44,733 nt of DNA, taken from positions 1 through 44,733 of IMG/VR virus record IMGVR_UViG_3300007539_000041, one strand, 5' to 3'. Numbering within the stretch: the first letter of the stretch is position 1; each line of letters opens with the position of its first letter. The DNA is from a virus. The position numbers were made by a program, and so were the translations under genes. Positions 24,347 to 32,182 of this stretch are shown here, piece after piece. The notes under the pieces are model-generated. The model did not search any database, was not told where the DNA came from, and saw only the letters and a list, made by a program, of their open reading frames with translations.

Positions 24347-25980
24347 ACTTTCATCTCCTTAGCCTTAAATGCCGCTAAACGAATTGCTTCTCTTGCACTT
24401 GCAGTAATAGATGCGGCTAAATCTACATCAGCCCAACCAAAACCTTGGAAGGCAACGATACCATAGAAAGAAGCCATGAGTCTTTTAACCGCCATTTGAT
24501 TGTTATACCACTTTTGATATTCTCCATTGTTCGTCTCTCTTGCTTCTTTCATCAGTCGCTTGTAATCGTTCCGCAACTCTTTCAACTCAAGGACGGCTCT
24601 CGGAAGAAGCCCCAGTTTATCAGTCTTATAGTAGAGCATATCCCGGTGTTTTACATCGCTGAAATCTCTTGGCGTTGAGATGTTCACGGCAAACTCTGTT
24701 GGTTCTTCCGACTTGGTTTCCCAAGAAATGTTTCGTGCAATCATCATTGAAGGGTAAAGTCCTGCATAGTCAAATGCGGCCACATTCAAATGAAGCCCTT
24801 GAGTTTGTTCACTCAATGGGTCGTAAATCATAGCCCCGTCATATTCTCGGCGTTCAATATCTCTGTTTCCTGTTGGTGCTTTCCAAGTAGCGTTTCGCAT
24901 AAAATAGATTGAACCCATATGACTTGCATAAAAACAAGCATCAAAGGGTGCTTTCAACAAACGCTGTAATGAAACAATTGCTTCACTACAAAAGTTTGTT
25001 TCGTCAATACGCACTAATAATTCAACATCAACCACAGCATACTCCAAATACACTTCTGTATCTTCTAACCATGCTCTGCGGAAAAATTCGTTTTTGTCTT
25101 CAAATTTACCCTTCTTTACTTTACCTTCACCAAAAAGTGTTTGTGAAACATACTCAAGACTTAGAGAAGGTAATGTTCCTCTTTGTGAGTCATTCCATTG
25201 ACGCTCAAAAGCAAGGTCAAGAGAGAGACTTATGCGGCCCCCTACGGGCTGTTCAATGGGTGAGAAACCCTTTTCAGCATAGGCAAAAGAAAAGCCTCCC
25301 TTAGTCGCCTTAACCCCCTTAACGCTGGCAGTTGGAGATATGATGCGGGGGTCAATTCCCAAAGCACAAGCCCTCTTGAGAAGATGAGGCAAGTCAAACT
25401 TATTTCCAAACCAAGCAATTAACATATCGGGGTCTTTCATAATCATTGTATTCAAAAAAGAATCTATCATATCCCTTTCACTGCTAAAAACAAAACAGTT
25501 TGTCTCAGTATTGGTTTCTTCGGGAAACCAAACCCACTGTAAATACTCTTTATCGTAGTTATCATATGCAACAATCGTTGTAATGCAATCGTGAAACTCT
25601 CCACCCTGTTGCCATTCCATATCCCAATACCACTTACGCATTTCATACTCTGGCATTTTGTTGATTTCATCAACAGCATACCTAAAGTGATAAGGAACAT
25701 CGGCTTCATAGGTTTTAGAAAACTCTTCTTTTGCTTTACGAATATCAAAGGAAGATTCAACATAAACTTTCTTCAACTGTTGTCCTTCCAAATTAAAGAA
25801 GTCGCCTTCTTCATATTCAAATTGACGCTCAATGTATTTTGATGGCTTGTAGTGTCTAGGGGTTTCATTTTCATGAACATAAAAATATGGACGGAACGGA
25901 ACGATGTTCCATTTCTTCTCGCCATTTTCTCTCCAAGATGTGTATATATTTTGACCTTTATTCATTTTACTAATTATCAT
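24343..25980 (-). CDS. polB: Family B DNA polymerase, N-terminal part (exonuclease + palm A/B; 545 aa)
   Basis: The proofreading 3'-5' exonuclease is intact: YWDMEWQ (Asp120, Glu122), AWFGNKFDLPHL (Asp196) and YAVVDVELL (Tyr314, Asp318). Polymerase motif A is FDYAGLYPS (Asp404), and motif B is AVKRLMASFYG (about 498-507), with Ala in the usual Asn position of NSxYG. The protein stops after ...AAFKAKEMKV, exactly where an uninterrupted PolB would continue into motif C. The start follows directly after the PCNA stop (TGAATG). It must pair with the C-terminal part for activity. Confidence 0.9.
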   Translation of the reverse strand: MIISKMNKGQNIYTSWRENGEKKWNIVPFRPYFYVHENETPRHYKPSKYIERQFEYEEGDFFNLEGQQLKKVYVESSFDIRKAKEEFSKTYEADVPYHFRYAVDEINKMPEYEMRKWYWDMEWQQGGEFHDCITTIVAYDNYDKEYLQWVWFPEETNTETNCFVFSSERDMIDSFLNTMIMKDPDMLIAWFGNKFDLPHLLKRACALGIDPRIISPTASVKGVKATKGGFSFAYAEKGFSPIEQPVGGRISLSLDLAFERQWNDSQRGTLPSLSLEYVSQTLFGEGKVKKGKFEDKNEFFRRAWLEDTEVYLEYAVVDVELLVRIDETNFCSEAIVSLQRLLKAPFDACFYASHMGSIYFMRNATWKAPTGNRDIERREYDGAMIYDPLSEQTQGLHLNVAAFDYAGLYPSMMIARNISWETKSEEPTEFAVNISTPRDFSDVKHRDMLYYKTDKLGLLPRAVLELKELRNDYKRLMKEARETNNGEYQKWYNNQMAVKRLMASFYGIVAFQGFGWADVDLAASITASAREAIRLAAFKAKEMKV

Positions 25981-26745
25981 TCAATCACCAATTTGTGGGG
26001 CTTTTAGAATCATTCTGTCTTCTGCTACAATAAGCAGGGGAAAGTCATCCTTCACATAGAAGTTTAACAACTGTTCTTTATCAAAGAAGTTATGGATGGG
26101 GCTAGTATAATCAAGAGAAGCCGCTTCACCAAGAACGCTTACTGGGGTAATTGTTTCCGTGTATCTGTTCTGCACATTCTGTTGTGAAGAGAGAGTAATT
26201 GTTTCCTTGTTAAAGTTAAGGCTATACACTCCACTCTTGACCAATTCGCAATTCTTGATACAAGATTTGAATTGGTCGGACACTAAAGAAAAGGCTCCCT
26301 CAAAGGTTGTCTTGCCAAAGGTAGGCAATTTATCCAATACAGCCGACCATACGATTCCTTTCGTTCTTTCCAAAGAGTTTTCTAAAGCATCCATAGCAGG
26401 ATGATTTACAACTTTAGGTAGGCTCGCTTGTTTTCCTGTTTGGGTGATTGAAATAAAATCACCACCCGCCACAGTAATATTGTTCTTGAATGATTTTAAG
26501 TACGGTAAAACAACCGTTGCATCAACGACACAGTTTCCATTTTCTTCACCAATAACGGGAAGGGTAATTTTAGCCATGAAGATGGCTGAACCATTTACAA
26601 TAGAAAGGGTGTTTCCTTCAAGAACAACATAGATGTAGTCGCCCATTGAAGCGTTGCCGAAACCCTTTGAGGTTAGGGACTTTCCTTTGACACGAATACT
26701 TTCAATTGCTTGTTCTAGTTCTTTTGCGCTAACTGTAAATTTCAT
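25981..26745 (-). CDS. PCNA-like sliding clamp (254 aa)
   Basis: The length equals archaeal PCNA, and the C-terminus EDRMILKAPQIGD matches the typical ending with 'APRI'. The sequence starts MKFTVSAKELEQAIESI and shows two similar alpha/beta domains. The N-terminal domain (VVDATVVLPYLKSF) is also reminiscent of a bacterial beta-clamp strand-helix pattern, so the fold family is clear but the closest relative is not. A GGAGA ribosome-binding site precedes the ATG. It tethers PolB, whose C-terminal PIP box would bind it, and is loaded by the RFC proteins of the same operon. Confidence 0.75.
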   Translation of the reverse strand: MKFTVSAKELEQAIESIRVKGKSLTSKGFGNASMGDYIYVVLEGNTLSIVNGSAIFMAKITLPVIGEENGNCVVDATVVLPYLKSFKNNITVAGGDFISITQTGKQASLPKVVNHPAMDALENSLERTKGIVWSAVLDKLPTFGKTTFEGAFSLVSDQFKSCIKNCELVKSGVYSLNFNKETITLSSQQNVQNRYTETITPVSVLGEAASLDYTSPIHNFFDKEQLLNFYVKDDFPLLIVAEDRMILKAPQIGD

Positions 26746-27212
26746 TCTAATTTCTCCTTTAGTTTGTTCAATTCTAATTCTAGTTCTGCTATCTTTTGCA
26801 GGGTTTTCTTATTCTCTTTTCTTTTCTTAGCGAGAGAAACAATATCCGACCAAAGATGATTATACTCTTTATATACGACCAAACAAATGATTCTTAGTTT
26901 TTCAATATCCTTTTCTTTCAAAAGAAAATCTGGAGCATCCAAATTTATAGAACTCCAACGGTTAAATAGATAGTCATAGTTAGCCTTTCCTTCGTGAAGT
27001 GTTGATTTATGTCTCTTTCCCCGATTACTTCGTGTTTCGTAAGTATCTAAACAATATGCACAATCACAGTGCATAAAGCATAGGTCTTTGTTGTGGTTTA
27101 GGCACTTCTTAAGTCTGGTATTAAAATCCTTTACCATGACTTTACATCTGTCTCCTTTTTTAGAGCCACCACCACTGGCAGAATTAATACCGCAACATTG
27201 TTTCGGTTTCAA
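26742..27212 (-). CDS. Cys-rich putative Zn protein with C-terminal coiled coil (156 aa)
   Basis: The start is a TTG at 27212 that overlaps the preceding stop (TTGA), with GGGAGGG 5 bases upstream; the next Met is at codon 25. The N-terminal 65 residues contain ten or so Cys/His (QCCGINSA, DRCKVMV, KKCLNHNKDLCFMHCDCAYC), suggesting zinc binding. The C-terminal third is a basic coiled coil (LAKKRKENKKTLQKIAELEL). Located between clamp and recombinase genes, it may bind DNA. Family unknown. Confidence 0.6.
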   Translation of the reverse strand: MKPKQCCGINSASGGGSKKGDRCKVMVKDFNTRLKKCLNHNKDLCFMHCDCAYCLDTYETRSNRGKRHKSTLHEGKANYDYLFNRWSSINLDAPDFLLKEKDIEKLRIICLVVYKEYNHLWSDIVSLAKKRKENKKTLQKIAELELELNKLKEKLE

Positions 27213-28000
27213 ATTTTACCCTCCCGTAATTCGGGAATACCGTTCCAAACAATATTTGGTGGGGTTCCTTCTCGGACTGTCCAGCGTGTGCCGACCAAGT
27301 TTCCGTTTGTTCTTGAACCAATCAATTGTGCGACATAGTGCATTTCACCTTTGACATTCTTTCGGGTGCAGTGAATCTCTTGCTCAAGTTTTCCGCCCCA
27401 ATCACGCCATGCTGGTTGAACACCAACAGGAACATTGTCCACATATTTTTCTGCTTCGTGAGTAATGTAAATCACATCACACTTCAAACGATAAATAGAA
27501 ACCATTAATGCTTCAAATGTTTTATTTCTTGCACCGTATTGAAACGGCATAATTTTCGTCACCTTCGTTGGGTCAGGATTAACTTTGAGAATACAACTGT
27601 TAAACCAAGTGTCCACACCATCAAGAACAAAGATAGGATTCTCCCCTTCTTCAATCTTTGAATGAACATACTTCACAAAGTCTCTTGAGTTTTGCTCGGA
27701 CTTGTGAATATCCAATTGTGCTTCTTTGTCTTGAACGATAGGGTCAAACACTTCAATTCTTTCTGTTGCGTCATGGCAAGTAATCCATGTAGATTCTACG
27801 CCACTATCCCAATCAAGAACATAGATTTTCCTATCGGGGAAATCAAGTGCCAGTCCAGTTTTTCCAGTCTTGGGCATGCCCCAAATACCTAAAACCATTC
27901 TTGATTTTTTGTTCTCTCTTTTCTTCTCCATTTGTTTCTTATGCATTTCCAAGAATGTTTCACTTGGTAAAGCATTTCCTTTACTATTTGTTAGTCCCAT
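27209..28000 (-). CDS. RecA/Sak4-like P-loop ATPase (263 aa)
   Basis: Walker A is GMPKTGKT (residues 41-48), and the Walker B strand is PIFVLDGVDTW (about 122-132). The core DWDSGVESTW and IYITHEAEKY segments follow the RecA-fold order. The protein is smaller than RadA and lacks its N-terminal HhH domain; it resembles the Sak4 type of phage single-strand annealing ATPases. It likely acts in recombination-coupled replication or repair, next to the SSB-like and PCNA genes. A radA paralogue is an alternative. Confidence 0.65.
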   Translation of the reverse strand: MGLTNSKGNALPSETFLEMHKKQMEKKRENKKSRMVLGIWGMPKTGKTGLALDFPDRKIYVLDWDSGVESTWITCHDATERIEVFDPIVQDKEAQLDIHKSEQNSRDFVKYVHSKIEEGENPIFVLDGVDTWFNSCILKVNPDPTKVTKIMPFQYGARNKTFEALMVSIYRLKCDVIYITHEAEKYVDNVPVGVQPAWRDWGGKLEQEIHCTRKNVKGEMHYVAQLIGSRTNGNLVGTRWTVREGTPPNIVWNGIPELREGKI

Positions 28001-28006
28001 TTTTCA

Positions 28007-28255
28007 TCACACCAATTTATTTTCGTCAATTCTAGTTTTTGAATTCTTACTCATTGTCCAATACTGAATAATACTACGAAGCGATTCAAGGTCATAACAA
28101 ACATACCTCGCTTCTTTCTGTCCAATATGAAACTTCACCCAGTAAGTTCCAATTTCATTTTCGTTTTCTTTGTAAGTAATAAAATCTACATTTGCTAAAT
28201 CAACAACATATGCATTTTTCTTCACTAAAAATCTTTCTCCGATTAAATCTTTCAT
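28007..28255 (-). CDS. Small protein, unknown (82 aa)
   Basis: ATG at 28255 is preceded by AAGGTGA at 7 bases; an upstream in-frame start at 28288 is unlikely. The protein is a small alpha/beta fold (MKDLIGERFLVKKNAYVVDL, then KFHIGQKEARYVCYDLESL) without recognisable domain. It may be a helper of the neighbouring ATPase. Confidence 0.5.
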   Translation of the reverse strand: MKDLIGERFLVKKNAYVVDLANVDFITYKENENEIGTYWVKFHIGQKEARYVCYDLESLRSIIQYWTMSKNSKTRIDENKLV

Positions 28256-28274
28256 TTTTTTCACCTTTTGGTTT

Positions 28275-28293
28275 GATAGGCTTCGCACCTATC
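28275..28293 (-). promoter_or_regulatory. Short hairpin in the gap before the 82-aa gene
   Basis: On the - strand GATAGG (28293-28288) pairs with CCTATC (28280-28275) over a loop TGCGAAG, in which a U-G wobble can close a GCGAA loop. It lies in the 99-base gap between the SSB-like stop (28355) and the next start (28255). It is not followed by a U-tract, so it may be an mRNA processing or stability element. No TATA box is evident in the gap. Confidence 0.35.
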
Positions 28294-28354
28294 CGAATGT
28301 CATTCTACCGCCAACATTTACACGGTTCCCAAGGTTTCCAGCGCAAGGGAGGAA

Positions 28355-29566
28355 TCAAAACCAGTCAAAGTCTTTCTCCACGGGTTGGGCGGATTCAACG
28401 GGTGAACCCACACGCTCAACACAAAGCACACCAGCAACATTGATTGTTGTTGGTTCTGCTTCTCCATCAACCATTCTTTGACTTGTTCGGCCAATCACGA
28501 TAACAGTAGAACCGATACCGAAGTCCAATTCAAGATGTTCGGGAATCCAACAAGTTGTCATGGCATCCGATTCAAAGTCAATTTCAGCATTGAGGTCTGT
28601 AATGTTGATGATTCGGTTTCCGTTCTTTGTTGGAGTCATGTTCATATTGCACACGGTTCCATCGGTAATCACGAAACGCTCCTTTGAAGCCTTACTCTGC
28701 AATAGAATGTGAGCCTTATCAATTTCAACCAAGGCTGAAATGTGGTCGTTGAAATGTTCCTTCAAACAGTTCTCAAAGGAAAAGTCGGACATATCTCGGT
28801 AGGCGTCGGCTTCGGGGTCAATCTCCGAATTGATGAGAAGACTCTTGAGAGTCGTATCAGTTGCTCCGTAAATGTCAGTCCCATTAGAACCGGCAACACA
28901 AATGAAGTGAACCCATTCAAAGGTACTTGGAGCAAAGTCAATTCCTCCTTGATTCTTGTAGGAGAAGAAATACGGTTGCATTTCTCCACCGGCAACGGAA
29001 CCAAAGAAAATACCAGTGCGGCGGAATTGTTCTTTTGGTAGGGGCTTACCGTAATTGTTGTTTTTGCCACCATTCATGTAGGTTGCCGTAGCATCAAGGG
29101 GAATGTAGATTCTACCATCATCAAGAGTTTCTGCTCCTTTGGGTAAAGTACCTACAACCTTTTCTTCATAGTTTCCGTTGAAGTAGCGAGACACCGTAAA
29201 TTTCCCAAGAGCGTTTTCTGTTGCTACTGCAACAATTCCATTCTCAAGAGCATTATCGGAATCACGAAGGTATTCTTCCTTTGCTTTGTTTCGGTTCCAC
29301 GACATCATATCCCGTGGTGCATCAAGAGACAAAAAGAATCCAAATGCTGGCTTGAAAAGAGAATCGCTTTGTTGCTGTTGCTTTCCGCTTGATGCAGAGC
29401 GCTTCGCATTTGCGACATAGTTTCTCCATAGTCCAAGACCGATGGGGTTGTTCGTTTCAATGTGGCTTTCGCTACAAATCTCGGCAAACTTAGTGTTTGC
29501 CTCTTCAGTGGTAAGACCAAGAATCTTAGCACCTGCTTCTATTTCTTTCACAGTTTTTTCTTCCAT
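28355..29566 (-). CDS. Putative single-stranded DNA-binding protein, RPA-like (403 aa)
   Basis: No single signature is decisive. The C-terminal 80 residues have the pattern of an OB fold (LDFGIGSTVIVIGRTSQRMV, then TINVAGVLCVERVG). The end SAQPVEKDFDWF is an acidic, aromatic tail like the interaction tip of SSB proteins. A Gln-rich stretch (KQQQQSDS) follows an N-terminal helical domain. The gene sits between RFC and the RecA-like gene, where SSB/RPA is expected and otherwise missing. It would coat single-stranded DNA during replication. Confidence 0.5.
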   Translation of the reverse strand: MEEKTVKEIEAGAKILGLTTEEANTKFAEICSESHIETNNPIGLGLWRNYVANAKRSASSGKQQQQSDSLFKPAFGFFLSLDAPRDMMSWNRNKAKEEYLRDSDNALENGIVAVATENALGKFTVSRYFNGNYEEKVVGTLPKGAETLDDGRIYIPLDATATYMNGGKNNNYGKPLPKEQFRRTGIFFGSVAGGEMQPYFFSYKNQGGIDFAPSTFEWVHFICVAGSNGTDIYGATDTTLKSLLINSEIDPEADAYRDMSDFSFENCLKEHFNDHISALVEIDKAHILLQSKASKERFVITDGTVCNMNMTPTKNGNRIINITDLNAEIDFESDAMTTCWIPEHLELDFGIGSTVIVIGRTSQRMVDGEAEPTTINVAGVLCVERVGSPVESAQPVEKDFDWF

Positions 29567-29581
29567 GTTTTTTCACTTCCA

Positions 29582-29609
29582 TTTTTTGTTTTGTTTTTTT
29601 TTTGTTTTT
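29582..29609 (-). promoter_or_regulatory. A-rich leader between RFC-S and SSB-like genes
   Basis: On the - strand 25 of 28 bases are A with three C, just after the RFC-S stop and before the ribosome-binding site GGAAGTGA of the next gene. On the + strand this is a T-rich run. It could be an unstructured leader that aids translation of an abundant protein, or a terminator for + strand antisense transcripts. It is the most extreme homopolymeric stretch I see in the operon. Confidence 0.4.
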
Positions 29610-30519
29610 ACAACAGTTGTCCCACCATCCATGATAAAAGCACTTTTGGGGTCATACTATTGGAACGGTATTCACATTCTCCGATTGTTCGGAGAAATTT
29701 AAATTTCAAGGTGCTATCAAGCCCCTTTGAGTTGATGACTGAATCGTGTAAGCCGACACAAATTTCTTTTGTTGTTCGGCCTTTGTATAACAAATCATGT
29801 AATTCACCTAATACATTTGAATTCTTATTCGTAAGTTTAATGAGTATTTTATGGTATTCTTCCAATGAAACATCAATTTGTTTTTTGAGGGTTGAATTGC
29901 TGGCTTTAGCAGCCTGTATCTCGGTAATCGCCCTCCGCATATCACCGTTCATAGAGTATATAAAAGACCCTAACTCTTCATCGTTAAAACGACTTATTTC
30001 TTCTTTAAGAAGAATATCTTTTACCATATCTAACATATGGTCATTTGAAATCGCTTTGAAATGATAGTTCGCACATCTACTTTGTAGAGCAAAAATGATT
30101 TTGTTTCTATCATTGCAGGTAATAACAAAGCGAATATTACTTGCATAACGCTCCATAATTCTCTTTAAGGCATTTTGAGCATCAGTAGTCATTCCATCCA
30201 TTTCGTCAAGAAGCATCATTCGGAAAGGAACCTCTCCAATAGTTCCGCTTTGGGCTACTTGACGAATAGTTGTCCTAACAGTCTCAAGCCTTCTATCATC
30301 AGAAGCATTTACTTCAAAGAAGTTATCTTTGAAGTTATCTTTCAAAAACTCTTTAGCAACAACAATTGCGGCAGATGTTTTGCCATTTCCAGGATTTCCG
30401 TATAATAGAAGATTAGGCATATCTTCTGTCTCAATCCAAGAACGAGCATCCATTACAAAGTGTTCTTGTCCTTTAATATCGTTAATTTTATTTGGTCTGT
30501 ATTTTTCTGTCCATAGCAT
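29608..30519 (-). CDS. rfcS: Replication factor C small subunit (clamp loader; 303 aa)
   Basis: ATG at 30519 is chosen because it gives the family start MLWTEKYRPNKINDIKGQE; an ATG at 30531 adds four residues. Walker A GNPGNGKT is at residues 41-48, followed by FEVNASDDR, the LLDEMDGM DEAD-like box and the arginine-finger motif LQSRCANYHF. These are the RFC box II-VIII hallmarks. The protein is slightly shorter than host RFC-S (about 320). It forms a clamp loader with the RFC-L-like protein encoded just upstream. Confidence 0.9.
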   Translation of the reverse strand: MLWTEKYRPNKINDIKGQEHFVMDARSWIETEDMPNLLLYGNPGNGKTSAAIVVAKEFLKDNFKDNFFEVNASDDRRLETVRTTIRQVAQSGTIGEVPFRMMLLDEMDGMTTDAQNALKRIMERYASNIRFVITCNDRNKIIFALQSRCANYHFKAISNDHMLDMVKDILLKEEISRFNDEELGSFIYSMNGDMRRAITEIQAAKASNSTLKKQIDVSLEEYHKILIKLTNKNSNVLGELHDLLYKGRTTKEICVGLHDSVINSKGLDSTLKFKFLRTIGECEYRSNSMTPKVLLSWMVGQLL

Positions 30520-30524
30520 TTTAA

Positions 30525-30662
30525 TCACCATATATAATCTTTCATGTGCATTTTACATTTAAATGCGGGTCTTCGGCATAGAAGGCAAAAAGCATTTCTA
30601 GCCAAAGTAATTCTTGTGTTTCCACAGTTTGGGCATTCTTTTATTTTCCAAACTGGGCGCAC
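30525..30662 (-). CDS. Zn-ribbon microprotein (GTG start; 45 aa)
   Basis: The start is GTG at 30662 with GGAGG 7 bases upstream, overlapping the upstream stop (TAGTG). The peptide has CPNCG at Cys10/Cys13, CLLC at Cys26/Cys29 and a fifth Cys36 in FKCKMHM. This is a zinc ribbon with a basic C-terminal part. It ends at 30525, six bases before an RFC-S possible start, and links the 87-aa gene to RFC-S. Confidence 0.6.
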   Translation of the reverse strand: MRPVWKIKECPNCGNTRITLARNAFCLLCRRPAFKCKMHMKDYIW

Positions 30663-30925
30663 TACTCTTCCTCCATAACATATGTCCAATATGCAGGAGA
30701 CTTTCCTTTCTTGCTGACCCTTACAAATTGAGGGTAAAGTCCCGAACTAAGGATAGAAGAGACTTGTTGTTTCGTTGGAACATTTCTCCAACGCTTTGTT
30801 TTCCCTTTGCGGGTATAGGCTAACAGCCCTAATAATCTATCAAAAATGATATGAGTGGGTAAAGTCTGTCCTTTGAGGACTTCCGTAATTTTCTCTGGTA
30901 TTTTCTTTTGTAATTTCAATTTCAT
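30662..30925 (-). CDS. Small basic protein, possible winged helix (87 aa)
   Basis: The ATG overlaps the RFC-L-like stop (ATGA at 30925-30922). It contains GQTLPTHIIFDRLLGLLAY and VPTKQQVSSILSSGLYPQFV, which could be a small winged helix, and a basic strand FVRVSKKGKSPAYW. No family is recognised. Its place in the clamp-loader cluster suggests a DNA-binding accessory protein. Confidence 0.5.
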   Translation of the reverse strand: MKLKLQKKIPEKITEVLKGQTLPTHIIFDRLLGLLAYTRKGKTKRWRNVPTKQQVSSILSSGLYPQFVRVSKKGKSPAYWTYVMEEE

Positions 30926-31764
30926 ATAAAATCCCCCAATGAGGTTTGCTGAACCTTGATAGGGTCAGTCTTCTTTCGCCGTTTCTTTTCACCAAGTTTA
31001 AGCAGACGACATTCTGCATTGTTCAACTTTGTTTTTGCCCAAGTCTTGAAGTCTTCATCCTCAAATAACTGAGAAAGAAGTTTCGGGTTTCTTACACCGA
31101 GCCTTCTTGAAAGACTTGGGATTTTTGAATAGGTGCCTCTTCTTGGCATTTGAATGCGACCAATCATGTTTCCCACATGAGCATAGGAAAGCATTTCATA
31201 GAAGTATCGCTGGCTCCATCTTCTTCTCACGATACCATCAACGAATACTAAGCGATTTGGATGCATATTTTCCGAGAGCCAAGTTAGAATTTGGGTGTCG
31301 GATGGTTTGTTGAATAGCATTAACTCACAAATCATATCCCTATCCTTTGTTTTAAGATATTCCATCACCAAGGAATAGGTATCTCTTTCATATGAAAAGG
31401 GGGCCTCGCTCCTTGGAGCAAGAGTTTCTATGCTCTCTCTTAAATGGTTTTTTGAACCGGCCCTTTTTACTTGGCACATTGTTTTAATTTCCTTTGGAAC
31501 GCTCTTTTCATTAACAGAAGTCAAAACTACTTGACCTCTATAATTTCTAAGAATGGTTAGGATAGCATCTTTCTCTGGTTTGTAGTGAACATCTTCAATG
31601 ATAATTCCATTCTCTACGGGAATAGAGCCAATATCATAATCAATTGAATTAGCATAGAAAACAACTGGGTTTTCCACAAAGGTTTTTGCCTTTTGTGATT
31701 TACCTGTGCCTACCTTTCCTGTGAGAAGTATTGCTCTTTTTTTATTGAGATTCGTCAGTCCCAT
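30922..31764 (-). CDS. RFC large-subunit-like ATPase with C-terminal PIP box (280 aa)
   Basis: ATG at 31764 is used (the GTG at 31773 is weaker). Walker A is GKVGTGKS (residues 16-23), after a RAILLTG strand as in AAA+ loaders. The expected Walker B DEx is altered (GIIIEDVH). The C-terminus is Lys/Arg-rich (KRRKKTDPIK) and ends QTSLGDFI, a PIP box like that at the end of archaeal RFC-L. At 280 residues it is much shorter than host RFC-L (about 450-500). Its position just upstream of RFC-S supports the role. Confidence 0.65.
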   Translation of the reverse strand: MGLTNLNKKRAILLTGKVGTGKSQKAKTFVENPVVFYANSIDYDIGSIPVENGIIIEDVHYKPEKDAILTILRNYRGQVVLTSVNEKSVPKEIKTMCQVKRAGSKNHLRESIETLAPRSEAPFSYERDTYSLVMEYLKTKDRDMICELMLFNKPSDTQILTWLSENMHPNRLVFVDGIVRRRWSQRYFYEMLSYAHVGNMIGRIQMPRRGTYSKIPSLSRRLGVRNPKLLSQLFEDEDFKTWAKTKLNNAECRLLKLGEKKRRKKTDPIKVQQTSLGDFI

Positions 31765-32182
31765 GTAATACACCTTTTAATTTCAGTATTTGTTCTAGTC
31801 CCTTTAGCGTCCGGTGTTGTTTGGTATCAACAATTGAAGCAATTTGCACGAAGGGATTGAGCGTATCATTGTGATTTAAATTATTCCAAGTATAGGGGGT
31901 TTCGCTAACAATGATATTTAGAACGCTCTGTATGTTTTTAATTCCCCTAACTGAGAGAATCGGACTTTTTCTTCTTACCGATTCGTTTCTTCTTACTTTA
32001 CTTTCAACACCATAAGTAGTCATGGCTCTGGCAACCCCGCATAAAAAATCATATGATGGCATCCTGATGTCTATTGCTAATTTAATAGCATACCCGATTC
32101 TCATTCTTTCATCCGATTGAACACGGCAATGAAACTGCGCCTTGGAAAGTAAAATTCCTGTAAGCATCGCCCGACTAAACAT
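31742..32182 (-). CDS. Degenerate LAGLIDADG-like protein (146 aa)
   Basis: The N-terminal half matches the archaeal LAGLIDADG core in order: AMLTGILLSKAQFHCRVQSD in place of LAGLIDADGSxxxRxxxD, then RMRIGYAIKLAIDIRM, YDFLCGVARAM, YGVESKVRRNESV and ILSVRGIKNIQSVL. The acidic catalytic residue of the LAGLIDADG helix is missing (LTGILLSKAQF), so it is probably not a working endonuclease but a DNA-binding relic or regulator. The C-terminal part is unrelated. Coupled to neighbours by short overlaps. Confidence 0.5.
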   Translation of the reverse strand: MFSRAMLTGILLSKAQFHCRVQSDERMRIGYAIKLAIDIRMPSYDFLCGVARAMTTYGVESKVRRNESVRRKSPILSVRGIKNIQSVLNIIVSETPYTWNNLNHNDTLNPFVQIASIVDTKQHRTLKGLEQILKLKGVLHGTDESQ

